The notes beneath the pieces are model-generated. The model did no database searches. It was not told where the DNA came from and worked only from the letters and a program-made list of their open reading frames with translations. A program made the translations under genes and the position numbers. From positions 5,766,001-5,830,000 of the forward strand of contig JALGAS010000004.1 in assembly GCA_023078685.1 (NCBI GenBank): DNA of 64,000 nt, written 5' to 3'. The DNA is from Neopestalotiopsis rosae (lineage: Eukaryota > Ascomycota > Sordariomycetes > Amphisphaeriales > Sporocadaceae). Below, one piece after another: positions 11,370 to 23,198 of the stretch; positions within the stretch are counted from its first letter, which is position 1; the number at the start of each line of letters is the position of its first letter.

Positions 11370-14300
11370 CTTCGGATCATGCAAGTTTGTCAATAGGTTT
11401 GGTTTTATGCAACGTGGGGTTAAGCATTTCAAGGTGGTTTTGTCTGCGTACACTGTGGCTCTGAAGCGGCGGGACACGTAAGATGAAATTGATCATGAGG
11501 ACAAATTTAGATTTCGTCCCTCGTACCCTTATTTATTTCGAGGTCTACCATCTTTTCTTATTTCCTTGGCCTGAAGCTTGGCCCAGTGCCTTTGCCTTGA
11601 TTGGCAGAATACGGCCTCGTACCAGGCAGCCATGGTTGCGAAATTGTTGTTGGGCATGATTTGAAATACGCATCTGACCGAAAGGCGAAAATCAAGAATC
11701 CCATGTGGCGGAGGCTGGAGGGAGGTATGGGTTGGAAAACCAAGAATGCCAAAGTGAGTCAAGATTACCACCTTTTGACATGTTGATAACTGGGACTTTT
11801 CGGTCTGCCGGTCTTAGATTTCCTGGTCATGGGGCTCAATTGCAGGGCAGGGACACGAATTTCATGAAATAGCTTTCCTACTTTTCTACTTTCGTCAATG
11901 TTACCTGTTAAAGCTGTATCATGGCTTCGAGGCTCAACATCCTCACTCTACACACCACAATCTATGTGCATTGGAGTCAACGATGCTGTGTGGCGAAGTG
12001 TGAAAGCAAACCAGCCACCAGCGCTGTATAGCCAAGTTGAAGTGTCTACTATTAGGCCCGGGCGATATCCATCTTTCGTACAGACTTTGTTCTCGGAACA
12101 AGATGGTATCCAAAGTTGGGGTACATTCTGGTAAAAGTGAAACAGCTGACGAAGTGATATTACGGTGCCATCAATACGAGTGCAAGACAAGTCCCAGTGT
12201 AGATCCCTCTCGCTGTGCAGATAAGAACACGTCAAAACACCAGAACATGAGAAGATCCAAGAGAAAGAGAAGGGAGGCAAGGGAGATCACAAGACACATA
12301 TAATGACGTAACTGTCGTACAATTGCGAATGCAAAGCAGAAGTAGTACGCGGTTATCCTGCCGGAAGCTACGCTCCCCCCTGACTATGGCTTTTATGAAT
12401 GAATGACAGGGTCCTGTTTCGAGGGTTATGGGAGCTACGGAGAGGGACGAAGAGAAAGTGTGTGTATGTGTGTGTGATAGTTGTGGTGGTGTGGAGTCGG
12501 TTGGTATTAAATGGTGGTGGTGTAGGTAGGTACGTAGTCGTTCAAGGTGAATCCTGATTCGCTCAAGGTATATCGGGTGTGTTGATTTACCACACCGCCA
12601 GCGGCGTAAACCTGTGGCTGAGCCTGAGTGCTACTTCTTGGACTTGTACGATTCCCAGGTAATACCATTGATCAAGCACGAGAGAACATTTCATGTACGA
12701 ATCTACAAGCATGGAAGGGTATGTGAATTCCTGCCTACGTCTTATTGGAGCCGTATTTCAAACTTGATTCGAGCCAAGCCATGTCTATAGTGCAGATTTG
12801 GTTGAGACAAGACTGGCATCGAGACAATATTAACCCACGTGGATGATAAAAAAGCCGATGGAGGTTTTTGGACTGTGGTATCTGTCTCCGAATGCACTGG
12901 TAGTAATGTTCGAAAGACCATGTGGCATCCCTCCACCCCTGACCATGCAGCTGCGGATGTACGCCAAGAACATGGACTATGCAAACTACTACTGATTGAC
13001 CTGCACGGGACACATCCGTAGGGCAATATGGGCATGCTTGACATGCTTGAGGAATCCAGAATCTGATTCGTCGTGGGGGTTAGAAGGTTGGCATATCCGC
13101 AGGCCGCCTGGTCGTGAGGGCTGTTTGAATTTGCCACTGTAGAATATGGAGCGCGTGTTGAATGTGAGACCTGTAGGCGTTGATTTGTACAGTAGGTGTG
13201 GCTTCCTAGCCTAAGACGCAGAGCTGGGAGAAACAAATTGGTGAATTTATACACCGTTTTTCACAATTACCCACACAGTTCACTAGACTGGCGACCAACT
13301 CGGGCATCCCTGGTGCGTGTTAGCGGGTAACCGGTCAAGGTGCCTTGATGGACGAGAAAATGGCAAAATCTTTATCACAGCGGGACCAGAGATGACCGCC
13401 TTGGGAAAAAGGGAATGTGCCGACCGGAACCATCATGATGCATGTTGTGCGTATAGCCCAAGTTGTCAGTGAAAAGTGTACGGAAGAGGAAACCCGAGTC
13501 AAGTGAAGGGGGAGGAAAAAAGGTGTTGTCGGATTCCTCATTCTTCTGCCCTTGTCATGTTTCTCGGTAGTTGGCCGATCGTACTGGGGGATCCTGCTGG
13601 CGATCTGGGAATCCCTGTCGAACCCGCGGCTATTATGATAACGAGGGGGTTGGGGACTGAGACTTGAAGAGATAAAATCAAGCTTAAAACCCAGCAAGTC
13701 TCTCACCGTTGCGCTATCCATATAAAAAACTGCCATGCATGGCCTGGGCGACCCCAAAGTGAAACATTTGCGTTATTCTTATATGCACGCACCAAACGCG
13801 AGAAGCGCCTTCTCAGTCAAAAAAGCTAAAGGAGATTACTTCATTAGGGGCATCAGTTTTCGAGCTCACTGATGACTGAGATACAAGGGGGGAAGATGAG
13901 AAGCAAAAGAATATGCATGCATACACCAAGGCACAGATCCCGTACTGTGCTGTTTCTCGGATGAGGGTGTCACATCTGTTCTGTGAATCGTTGTGGGGTG
14001 GCAGCTTACTTGCCTTTGGTGTCCCACCCAAAAGGGTATCTGGGAGGCTCAGGTGACTATAATACGACGCTCGAGTATCACCCCAAATTTCTTGCTATCG
14101 ACGTCAGGCCAGGGCATTATGCTTTGGAGGGGGCTCCTGAGATGGATACAGAGAGGTGTTGAAAGGTGTATCGTAGAAACTCTGACAACATACCGACTAG
14201 ACTTCAAACATGGGCATTTACAATTGCCTCGTGTTACTCACCACTTGGTCGGGTACACTTCCACGGTATGTTTGGGCAGGTTGCATCCGCCTCGGACAGC

Positions 14301-16462
14301 GATAACTTTTCAGCCTCATAAGTAGCACACAGCCGCACCGAATGTTTCCTAGAACGGTAGAAGGTATGTGGTGTACATGTCTGGTCGACCTGAAAATGAG
14401 GTCACATACCTACATACTTAAGGTAGCCATGTCTAAGCAGATGATGACTGAGGAGCCAATGGAGCAAGGCGCGCGGGGCACCGCCTCCAGGGCTTGCTTC
14501 AGCTCAAAAAGCCAACAACGGTGCCTTGGGTGCCTTGTCTTGCCAAACATGGAAAACCCGCCTACCATGGACGTGTAACGATCTTTCCCGTGTTCAGTAA
14601 TCTGCATCAACGTTCATATCGTTTCAATCCGGCTAGTAGTGTCTCACAGGGACTTCTGAAAACGAGTTTTGAGCATGTTAAGCCCATGCAACAACATCCC
14701 AAAGCAGTTGCGTGTGGGGGGTGGAGAAAGAGGCTAAAACATTTAGTCTGCAGCGGGCAAGGCAATCTGCCTAGGTAGGTAGGCATTTACAGTAGCTGAT
14801 CGAGGGCATGATCGATGGCACTGCTGCCATCTTTGCAGGTGAATAATGTCTTGAAAGAGCACACAACTGATAACTGATTTCCATCGGGGCCGCCTTCTTC
14901 TTCTTTGGACCCTGGTTGGCGACGCTGCTACTGACGAACGTATCCGGTGGGCTGTTTACTGTATTGGTATTTAGTACTGACAGATTTAACTGGGTAGTTT
15001 TGTGAGCATACACGCTGCCAACAAGGAACAATAAAAATGATTCGTGACATGGCTATCAGTACGGTCAGCTTACTCGAACCATGGATAGATGCACCCGGTC
15101 TTATTAGTCCCTATTTCGAGGTCACAGACGCAGACTGCTTTCAAGTTCAAGTTCATGTTTATGATGTGATAAGAAGAAGCCTATTTGTAAGCTTTGTCAA
15201 GCGATAGATACCTAGGTGTCGAGCTTGATCACACAATTTACTGGGAGCAGTTGACCTGAAATAGACTTTGCAGGATTCTTCCAAGCCTACGAGGGAGCTC
15301 AGACAAGAACAATCCTCTTTGTTGTTGCCAAAATTCAAGTAGTGGTCCCCGGCCTAGGGCGGAGCGGAGCATTGCTTCCCGCTGATTACGGAGAGTCAAT
15401 GTGACGATTTTGGACAATGTTACTTGAACCTGGAATGGAAGCGTTTAGATGCAGCGCGTTCGTGTAACCTGGAGTTCACATGTCTGACAACGGCTGCGGA
15501 AGGGATCCTTTGCGGACGCATTGCCAAACATGGGGGTTCATTTTCGGGCAAGACCCTGCAGTTTTGAGGCTAGACTCGTCAACTTCACCTCATCGGAAGC
15601 ACCCATGACAGGCGGGGCCCTGGTACATCAGATTGGTACATGTCCATCAATGCTGGAGAACATAACTTACCTGTCTATTACCAACTTCGCGACGCGAGCC
15701 CAACTATTTCGCACAAAAGGTACTCCAACATCGCCCGTGAGGAATGCTCCACGGCATTATCGGCCGCCTGGCAGGGCACACATGTGAGTGAGCAGGTGTG
15801 AAGGCATGTGTATTAGTGCTTGCTGGTGGGTGTCCAGGGTTACAGGCCCAACTAGGCCTTCTTGGTGCCTGCCATGCACTAAACTATAATTCCAATCTCA
15901 GCTGTTGCTGGGATAAGCTATAACAGCAACCAGTCCCAGTAACCGCCGGGACATATCTCGTACTCTCGGCTCATCCAAGGAAATTGACAGGTCGATCGAG
16001 AACAATCGTGTGGCGCACGATCAAAGCGAATTGGGCTGAAGACGAAAAGTGCTGTTGCCCTTTTTAGCTCGTAAGCACAACCATATATTGACCTGCTTTT
16101 GCACGGCACTCTCGGCTCGGGGGGGTCAGACTGAATTGATACATAGTAGAAAATGCTCATGTGTCCGTCTCTTTGCCCACGCTACCTTTGGCTGCCTTTC
16201 TGTTTATGGACGACCAACCAACCCCCTTCCAGGCACAAGGGCAGGCAAAAAGTAAGGTCAGCATATAGCGTCGAAGGTTGGCATGATCGCGAGAGTTTGC
16301 CTTCGGCCGCAAAGCTGTGAAGCGCATGCACATCTGACATCTCCCCCAGTGCATCTTGTCCTCACAGCTGGAATTCTCCTGCCGGATCTCTAGGGTCCCG
16401 TGGTTTTTGTTGCGCAGTGCTTGGCCCTTCCTTAAAGTCTTTTTTTATTTGATCCTTAATTG

Positions 16463-16478
16463 CGAGGTACGTACCTCG
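16463..16478. repeat. 16-bp perfect palindrome
   Basis: CGAGGTACGTACCTCG is its own reverse complement. Its 12-bp core AGGTACGTACCT occurs again as a perfect palindrome at 42459-42470, also intergenic. A dimeric DNA-binding protein site is possible; that is inference. Confidence 0.75.
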
Positions 16479-18479
16479 ATTTTATTATGGATGCCGTCGA
16501 AGGAAACAGGAAGATTTGAGGTATTCCACTATATCTCAGATGGACCTGCTGGCAATGCTCACATGCAACCCAGAGCATTTCTCTGTGTAACCAGTGACTT
16601 GACAAGACGTTTCATCGCATTCTCAGGTGTTCGCGACGAACACGGGCGGAACAGGCTACACTTGGACCGCTTTCTGGGGATGACGGGATGTGTGTCTCGG
16701 ACCTAGAATATTACCGTTCAAGGTGTCAAGTTTACCGTGTACTCGACGAGTAGATACTCATGAAAGCTCATTGTGAATCCAAGACGTGAGTCCCATAAGT
16801 GGTCTACGTAGGCGCCGTGGGTCAGTGGGAGGTGGAGCGGCACTCCTCAATGTCGAGCCGTCGGTGCTGTATTGCTTGTCTATGGAAAAACCGATCCAGG
16901 ATGGGTACCTACCTATGGATCATCATCGTTCATGATACAATACGATTTGTTGTCATTTGGCCGTATGGGCGTTCATCATGAACTAATATGCATGCACTTG
17001 TTCCTGATTGCCAGAGGTACCGTGCCTACCTACAGAAAGACATTTACCGGCCGGATATGCAATGTAGTCTTCAAGTTTATCTAGCAGTCAGGCTTGCCAG
17101 GGTCGGATGAATCTCAGTCAGAAAGCTTAAGTCGATAACTCAAGCCTCGATACCGAGCGGCCGGCAGACTGACAAATCTTGCCAAGATTATGCCGCAAGC
17201 CATTGCATGCATCAAAATCCAATGTCGAGCGCGTGCTTGCTTCTACAGGATGTTCACTAACTTGATACTACTCGGAGGTGGCCGACTGCTCTTCCACTGG
17301 GTTCGATTTCAAGATCCAAACACCTAGGCAGGCATGTTCTCGACTAGTGGCTTCCTTATAAGCACAGACAGGTGCTAACACAACAAGCTCTCACCGAAAA
17401 TAGTCGAGTGCCTGGTGCCTGGTGATGTCTTTGCGCATGAGTATAAATTCCACGGTCATGCCTCTACCTCGACCAGGAAATCAAGTAAAATATCGATCGT
17501 ATTTCAGGTTCTATTCGTGGTCGCATGCAAGCCCTGTCTTGGACAATATCTAGTCCAAACTTTCCATCCGTCTGGGCTAGTTTTCCGCCCGCGCCTGCAT
17601 TAGCACGGGATTTCAGAGGACAAGAGTCGATACCGATCATACACCCATTTTGGTTGAGCAAATCGGGAAAACCTGGGCAAGGCGGGCGGTGGAAAAGTGG
17701 ATTCCTATACACCTCTCTGCACAACACCAGTTCTCAGTTACGTATTGCCTACAACAGTACCTACTGGATGACTTACGAAGCGCCTTGAACCGATCTGCAC
17801 TCAGAGAGCAAGGAAGGTTAGGTTGCGTCTCCATCCGTCGCCTCGGATGTTAGCGTAAACTCCTTCAACCGTTTGCCCCCTCTCACTTTCTTGTCCTTTT
17901 CTACTTTGCCATGCTGCTTGCTTGAGTGTCCGGTGCTCAACTGCTCGCTGTCGTGGTGGATTTACCGACTATTCGTCCCCTGAGTCGTCAGATCTTCATG
18001 CCAGTCTCAACCCAATCCAGTCTTGTGGTTGCAGCTGGACCCTTCCTCTTCCTCTGTCGCCCCAGCTGCAGTCGCTGATTTGATCATCTGAGCGGACTGG
18101 ATCTTGTTCTACCTTGAGCTTAGACTCATCTTGTCGAGATTCGTTCCCGTCCGTCTTGCCGCCGGTGTCTTGATTCGCCTCTTTTACTCTTGCTTCCTGC
18201 ACACACTAACCCCCACCGCCCTGTCCTGTCACCAGAGGTTAAAAATTTCCAGCGGGTCGGTTGACTGACTGACTGGAGTGAATGACTGACCGCTGAGGTA
18301 CGACGGTGCTGCATGAGAAGTGAGCAAGTGAGGCACAAGGTCCCCTGTTTATTTTTCCTTGGGGAGAGTTCAGGCAGGTAGCACGAACGAGCGCGCACAC
18401 AGGTTCTGTACGGTGGATCGCCGCGCATGGAACTACTGCATGGTAAAGACGGGCGAATGATGACTTGATATGTGCTCAT

Positions 18480-19843
18480 TCCTTCATACCCGTTACCAGG
18501 TATCTAATTCTCTTTCCACCTACCAAACTTCTTTCTGCCTGGGTCGGTCGTTTAGGACAAAACCTATTCTCCTTTCCTTTCAACCTCTCATACAGTTTTG
18601 TTCTTGGCGGCTATCGAACATTAAACCTGTAACTGAATTTGGATTCTCGGTTCGACTGATGGTACAGCACCATATGTGCATGTTACCAGCTGGATCGAGT
18701 ACTTTGTTCGATTTGATGTGTATGTCTGGCATCTGCCTTGGATACCAAACAGACCCCCGTCTATCCCCCCACACCATTACAATGTAAGTACTATGTATAT
18801 TCGCAGATATTATCCTTGACAGCGAACCACCATGATGAATGTGTTTTATGTGCCTTGTTCTTTTTCTGGCGAGATGAGATTGTTTCTCGACAGGCAGCAC
18901 CTTCTTTTATCTATTTTCAAACTGCTTTTTGTATCTCTCACGACTGTCGCAAGCCACTAATATTACACAGAAAATATATTTCTCAAGTACATGATTCACC
19001 GTCCAAGTAGTATCCGTCACCTCAATAGGCACATAGCCTAATACGGTACTTCTCGACTGAACGCGGGGCTAAAGTGTTACCTACACAGCCAGCAGACAGG
19101 GACACTGGACAGACGAACTTGCTGGTATCCATCTGCATCGCAGCAAATCGCCTTGCATCCATCCCATAGCATCCGACCGACCCCCTCAGGGCCCCATCCC
19201 ACCTCTATCATCATCATCAGTGGTACCTAGCCATTGATCCCGGCCCAGACTCGCCAGGTTATCGAGGTTACAGCGGCTGATAAGGACCCCAGCGTGATTT
19301 CGAGCCGACCGAAAGCGGGTGTCCAAGCTCAAATCGTTCAAACTAGACTCGGCCTTTGGGCTCGCTCATCAGATCCAGCGAGAGAGAGAGAGGAGACAGA
19401 CAGAAGAGAGGCCCAGCCCATTCAATTCTCTCTTTACTCGTTCGTTCAATCAATCAATCAATCAGACAATCGGTCCCGTCAATCGATAACCATCCCGGTC
19501 GGTCCAGGAGCCAGAGCCCAAAGCCCAGAGCCCAGAGCCAATCTGACCAACCAATTGATCCCCCGGCTTGTCCCTCACTCACTCGACTCTCTCTCTTTTG
19601 CTCTGTTGGTAATTGCCCCTCATTATTATCAACCGCCTTTCCGTCTCCTCCACCGTCCGCCACCTTTTTACCTTTGCGATAATATCCACGATAAACTCGA
19701 CCCGGAATCCCTTCCCCCCTCCATCTCTTCCCGCCTGAAACCCAGAATTTCCAATTTCGAAAGGGAGAAAAAAAAATCATCTCCCCTCCTCCGCCAACTC
19801 CGACTGCAAAGCAGTTTTGTTCGCTCCCAGGTTTCCGACCATC
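18480..19843 (+). promoter_or_regulatory. probable promoter and long 5' leader of the CCCH gene
   Basis: The 1.4 kb before ATG 19844 is rich in C and T with few G, as in long leaders of fungal regulator genes. It contains a (TCAA)n run at about 19446-19464, a GAGCCCA/AGAGCCC repeat at about 19508-19536, purine tracts (GAGAGAGAG near 19380) and many CCTCC/CTCTCT blocks. A 205-codon open frame spans part of it, but its residues are low-complexity (Ser/Pro/Arg) and it shows no domain. I read it as untranslated leader, probably with short upstream frames. Confidence 0.4.
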
Positions 19844-21979
19844 ATGTCTGAATTCCGGCACGTGAGATCTGGGAGTCTCAACATCCCTCCCTCCTCTGCC
19901 GGCACAATGGGGCCCATGTCGGCTTCAGCACAAAGATTTGACGGGCCTCGAAGTCCTCCGAGTACGTGAACATCTTTCTCCCTCCCCCCTCTCTCTGTAT
20001 CATATCGCAACCTGTCGCGTAGTATGAGCGCGGCAGGTCGGTCGGTACACCAGGTTGGGCGCAATCAGACGCGACCATGCTGTTTCTTCTGTCGCACGAA
20101 GCTAGACAAGATAGAATGCATCCAACGTCTAGCCCCGATCCTCCTCTCTTCCCGGTCGCTCCTTGTGCCCCCGAATATGTTCCCGTCTTACTAACATGAT
20201 GCGCCTCTTTCGCAGACACTTCGCATGTGCCTTGCAAATTCTTCCGACAGGGCGCTTGTCAAGCAGGCAACGCCTGTCCATTCAGTCATGATCTCGGTTC
20301 CGCCGCCGAGACGGTCTGCAAATATTTCGCAAAGGTGAGTTCAGTCTGTTGGGAAATGACACTTTGGGAGCAGAGCCGAGCAAGGTTGCTGCTGGTTTGC
20401 GCAATTGCCGCAGGATGACATGGCAGCGAGCCTGCTTCATAGACGTACCTACTCGAGCTAACATGTCCATCCTCTACGTCAGGGCAACTGCAAGTTCGGT
20501 CCCAAGTGTGCCAACATACACATGCTCGCCGACGGGCGTCGAATCAACTACGGAAAGAATGGAATCACTATTGGTCAAAGTCCTTACCCCGGCCCCCGCG
20601 GAAGCGCCGGTACACCATACAACACCTCGAGTAGCGCTCTGACGAACTCGTTCATGAAAGCCGATGCGAGCCAACCATACGGTGCCTACGGCTACCCAAT
20701 GTCCCCGAGTGACAAGCTCCACCAACTCGATCGTCAGCCCAGCATGGAGAATGGCCTTCCTACGATCGACACAACTTACTCGCACGGGGGCTCGCAATAT
20801 GGTTCGCCCCGCGAGGAGGATCCAACTCGTCTTGGCTTGGGCCTATCGCCAATCGCGGCCAAGGGTCTGTCTGTGCTTGATGCCCCGCTTCCAGCTTCCT
20901 TCGATTCCAACGGCATTTCTAATGCTGCACGTTACCCTGCCGGCCCATGGCCATCTTCTGTGCCGTCAGCCTTCGGACTTGAATCTCCGTCGCCCTCCTT
21001 GATTGGCAATAAGGACGCAGGAACTTCCGAGGCTCTCAAAGCTCTGCATCGATCTGCTTATGGAAGCAGCGACCTGATCAATACAGTGACAGCGTCATCG
21101 CCACCGACGCAACCTGTGGATGAATACTTTGGAAGGCGCCAGATGCACTCCAGCCGCTATGCTAAGCCCAAGTTGTTGAGCAGCAGTGCTCCTCGTGCCA
21201 TTGTCGGTGGAATCGACCGCGATTGGGACGGCGACTTTCCGTTCCTCGAGGAGGATTATGTGCCAGACAACCTCAAAGATCTGCTTACACCTGCAGAGAA
21301 AGCTAGACGTGGCTCACGTGCTGCCGACGAAGACGCAAACGGCCACAGAGGTCCCAATGGCATAATGGGACTGAGTGGCACCGCCACGCCAAGCGCCGAA
21401 GTGCCCTCAAAATTTGGAAGCCCAATGGCGGCAAGTCCCAGTCGCTGGGGTCCCCTCTTCCAACGAGGACAGAGAGACGATGAAGATGCCAAGAGACATG
21501 CCTTGGCTACTAGTGGAGCTTTCGGTCATGTCGGCAGCCCGCTTCGTAACTCTATGCTCAACGAAGATCTCATGCGGCCACATGGCGGAAGCAGATCGGG
21601 CAGCGTGGAGGGTCTCAGCGCTCTAACTCAACAGCTTCAGAGGACCCGTATCGATGGCAGTGGGGGCGACTCGCCGCACCTACGCCCGACAATCGGTGGC
21701 CGACCAACGAATGGACGCGCGACCGAGCGCCACGTCAGCAGCGGCTCCATCAGCTCGAGCGCACGGTATACAACCCCTATAGGCGAGGAAGATGGCGAAT
21801 TCGTCTTCAGCATGGACGAAGATGGAGACAACACTGTGCGGGCTAGAAAGCGAACCTCGGGCCTTGGTTCAGCCATGAACATCTGGGGCAACGGCAACAG
21901 TAGCTACGCAGGTGTGGCGTCGGGTGCGGGCAAGAAGGATGACACATCGCGCGTCGTGGACAGCGTCGGCGGTCGCTAA
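19844..21979 (+). CDS. CCCH-type zinc finger protein, two tandem fingers
   Basis: Protein of about 577 aa from three exons: 19844-19961, 20216-20334 and 20483-21979. The first intron has a CTAAC branch site (about 20190). Two zinc fingers sit side by side near the N-terminus, each C-x7-C-x5-C-x3-H: residues 46-64 and 74-92. The second intron falls inside finger 2 (after residue 79). The rest is Ser/Pro/Gly-rich and looks disordered. This is a conserved filamentous-fungal family distantly like yeast Lee1; tandem CCCH fingers of this spacing usually bind RNA. The N-terminus MSEFRHVRSGSLNIPPSS also looks like the conserved start of the fungal proteins. The RNA target and role are unknown. It lies next to the long gene-free region, which may serve as its control region. 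Confidence 0.85.
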
Positions 21980-23198
21980 GTCAGCGCCACAACAGAACGC
22001 CGACATGCCGCCACGACGGGTGACGGCACATGGGCAGTAACCCCAAATCGCAACTGGGGCAGCTCAACGACTGGTCAAAAGACCGTGAACAAACGTGTAC
22101 GAGACATGCATCATGAAGCAAACGACCTGTTCCTGGGACACCCGCACGAGTTCGTAAGAAGGGAAAGAAAAACGGTGCCTACGTAACTCGACGCTGGATA
22201 TTTCCAGATTTTATTTCCCATCACACCTGGCGCAATACTTGATTGGCACGATCCTCTTGTAACTCGCATTTGCATCAGCCATGTTACAGGCAAAAAACGG
22301 GGGCTTTCGAGACCGGTTCATTTTGGACAAGGGATAAAAACGGACTGACTGAATGCAAAAACAAAAATCTCATCTCACTCAATATCGAAAGGGCAGGCAA
22401 AGAAAAATGGTTTTCGCAAATGAGCCGGATTGTCTGGAGGCTGGAATATACACAGGAGTTGGTTGGCAAAACTCAAAGAGATATGGCATTTTCCCACTTT
22501 TGCCTTACCTGCATTTCTATGGCTGGACCTTTTGGCTCTTCCTGCCATCTGATACCTACACCACGCAGTCATTTTTGTTGATTTTCAAGATTTTTTGTTT
22601 TCTTTATAATTGCTTTGTTTCTCTTCTTCTCGTGGAATGCCGATCCCCTGGAAGTCGGTTCTAGGGCAGGCTGTACTTTCGAGTCAATCCATGATGCTCT
22701 TTTGGAGAGAGTGAGCTAATTGGATTTAGGGAGGAACATAGGGCGGCAACATGGCTGGGCGTTTAGAGATTTCTTTTTCGCTTTTCCTACAGAGATATTG
22801 CATACAACAAGAAACGGGCATGCTGCACCTTCTTGCTATATTACTACGTAGCGGATAATTCTGATCATTGATGCACTTCTTACACAATTCGAGTCTGACG
22901 CCTTGGCGGATCATACTGCTTTCGATCAAACATGCCCACATGACTTTGTGGGAAGCTATTCATCGGGTGAAGACTGATTGATGGAAGGAGGAGTTGTCAT
23001 GTCCTCATAACGCTCCGCGCCAAGCAGAACCGATTAGTGCTTGTATTCCAATAAACGGTGCGAATATACTTTGTAGACTGAACCTGCAGTTTGCCGCGAT
23101 CGTTGCCAATTCACTGTCTCGGGGTAGAATCAAGAATTCAGGATATACAATCTATTTACTGGCAACAGTTGACATACTTCTCGCTCCCGGCAAACCTT
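21980..23198. other. convergent 3' flanks, no gene seen
   Basis: The spacer lies between the ends of the CCCH gene (plus) and the AsnB-type gene (minus). It contains T-rich stretches around 22570-22630 that suit transcript 3' ends. Frames such as 22243-22581 have no recognisable content. Confidence 0.45.

Larger units (their letters stand above)
10096..19843. other. 9.7-kb region without a convincing gene
   Basis: This is the longest gap in the window. Open frames here are short, overlap on both strands and lack a consistent codon pattern or any family I recognise. Base composition is mixed rather than strongly AT-rich, so it does not look like a large repeat eroded by repeat-induced point mutation. 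The region carries a 22-nt T run (11348-11369), GT- and GGT-rich short repeats (about 12455-12535), several perfect palindromes built on CCTAGG or GTAC, and a long leader-like right end. It could hold noncoding RNA, distal control sequence for the CCCH gene, or very small spliced genes that I cannot see. Confidence 0.5.

Noticed and set aside
12742..13254. 170-codon minus-strand frame in the gene-free region
   Set aside because: There is no recognised domain and the codon use is not coding-like; composition is that of random sequence.
13690..13735. Minus-strand GGATAGCGCAACGGTGAGAG resembling a tRNA A box
   Set aside because: No anticodon stem and no GGTTCRA box follow within 100 bp.
19234..19851. 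205-codon plus-strand frame before the CCCH gene
   Set aside because: It runs through the CT-rich leader, has low-complexity Ser/Pro/Arg content, and overlaps the CCCH start in another frame.
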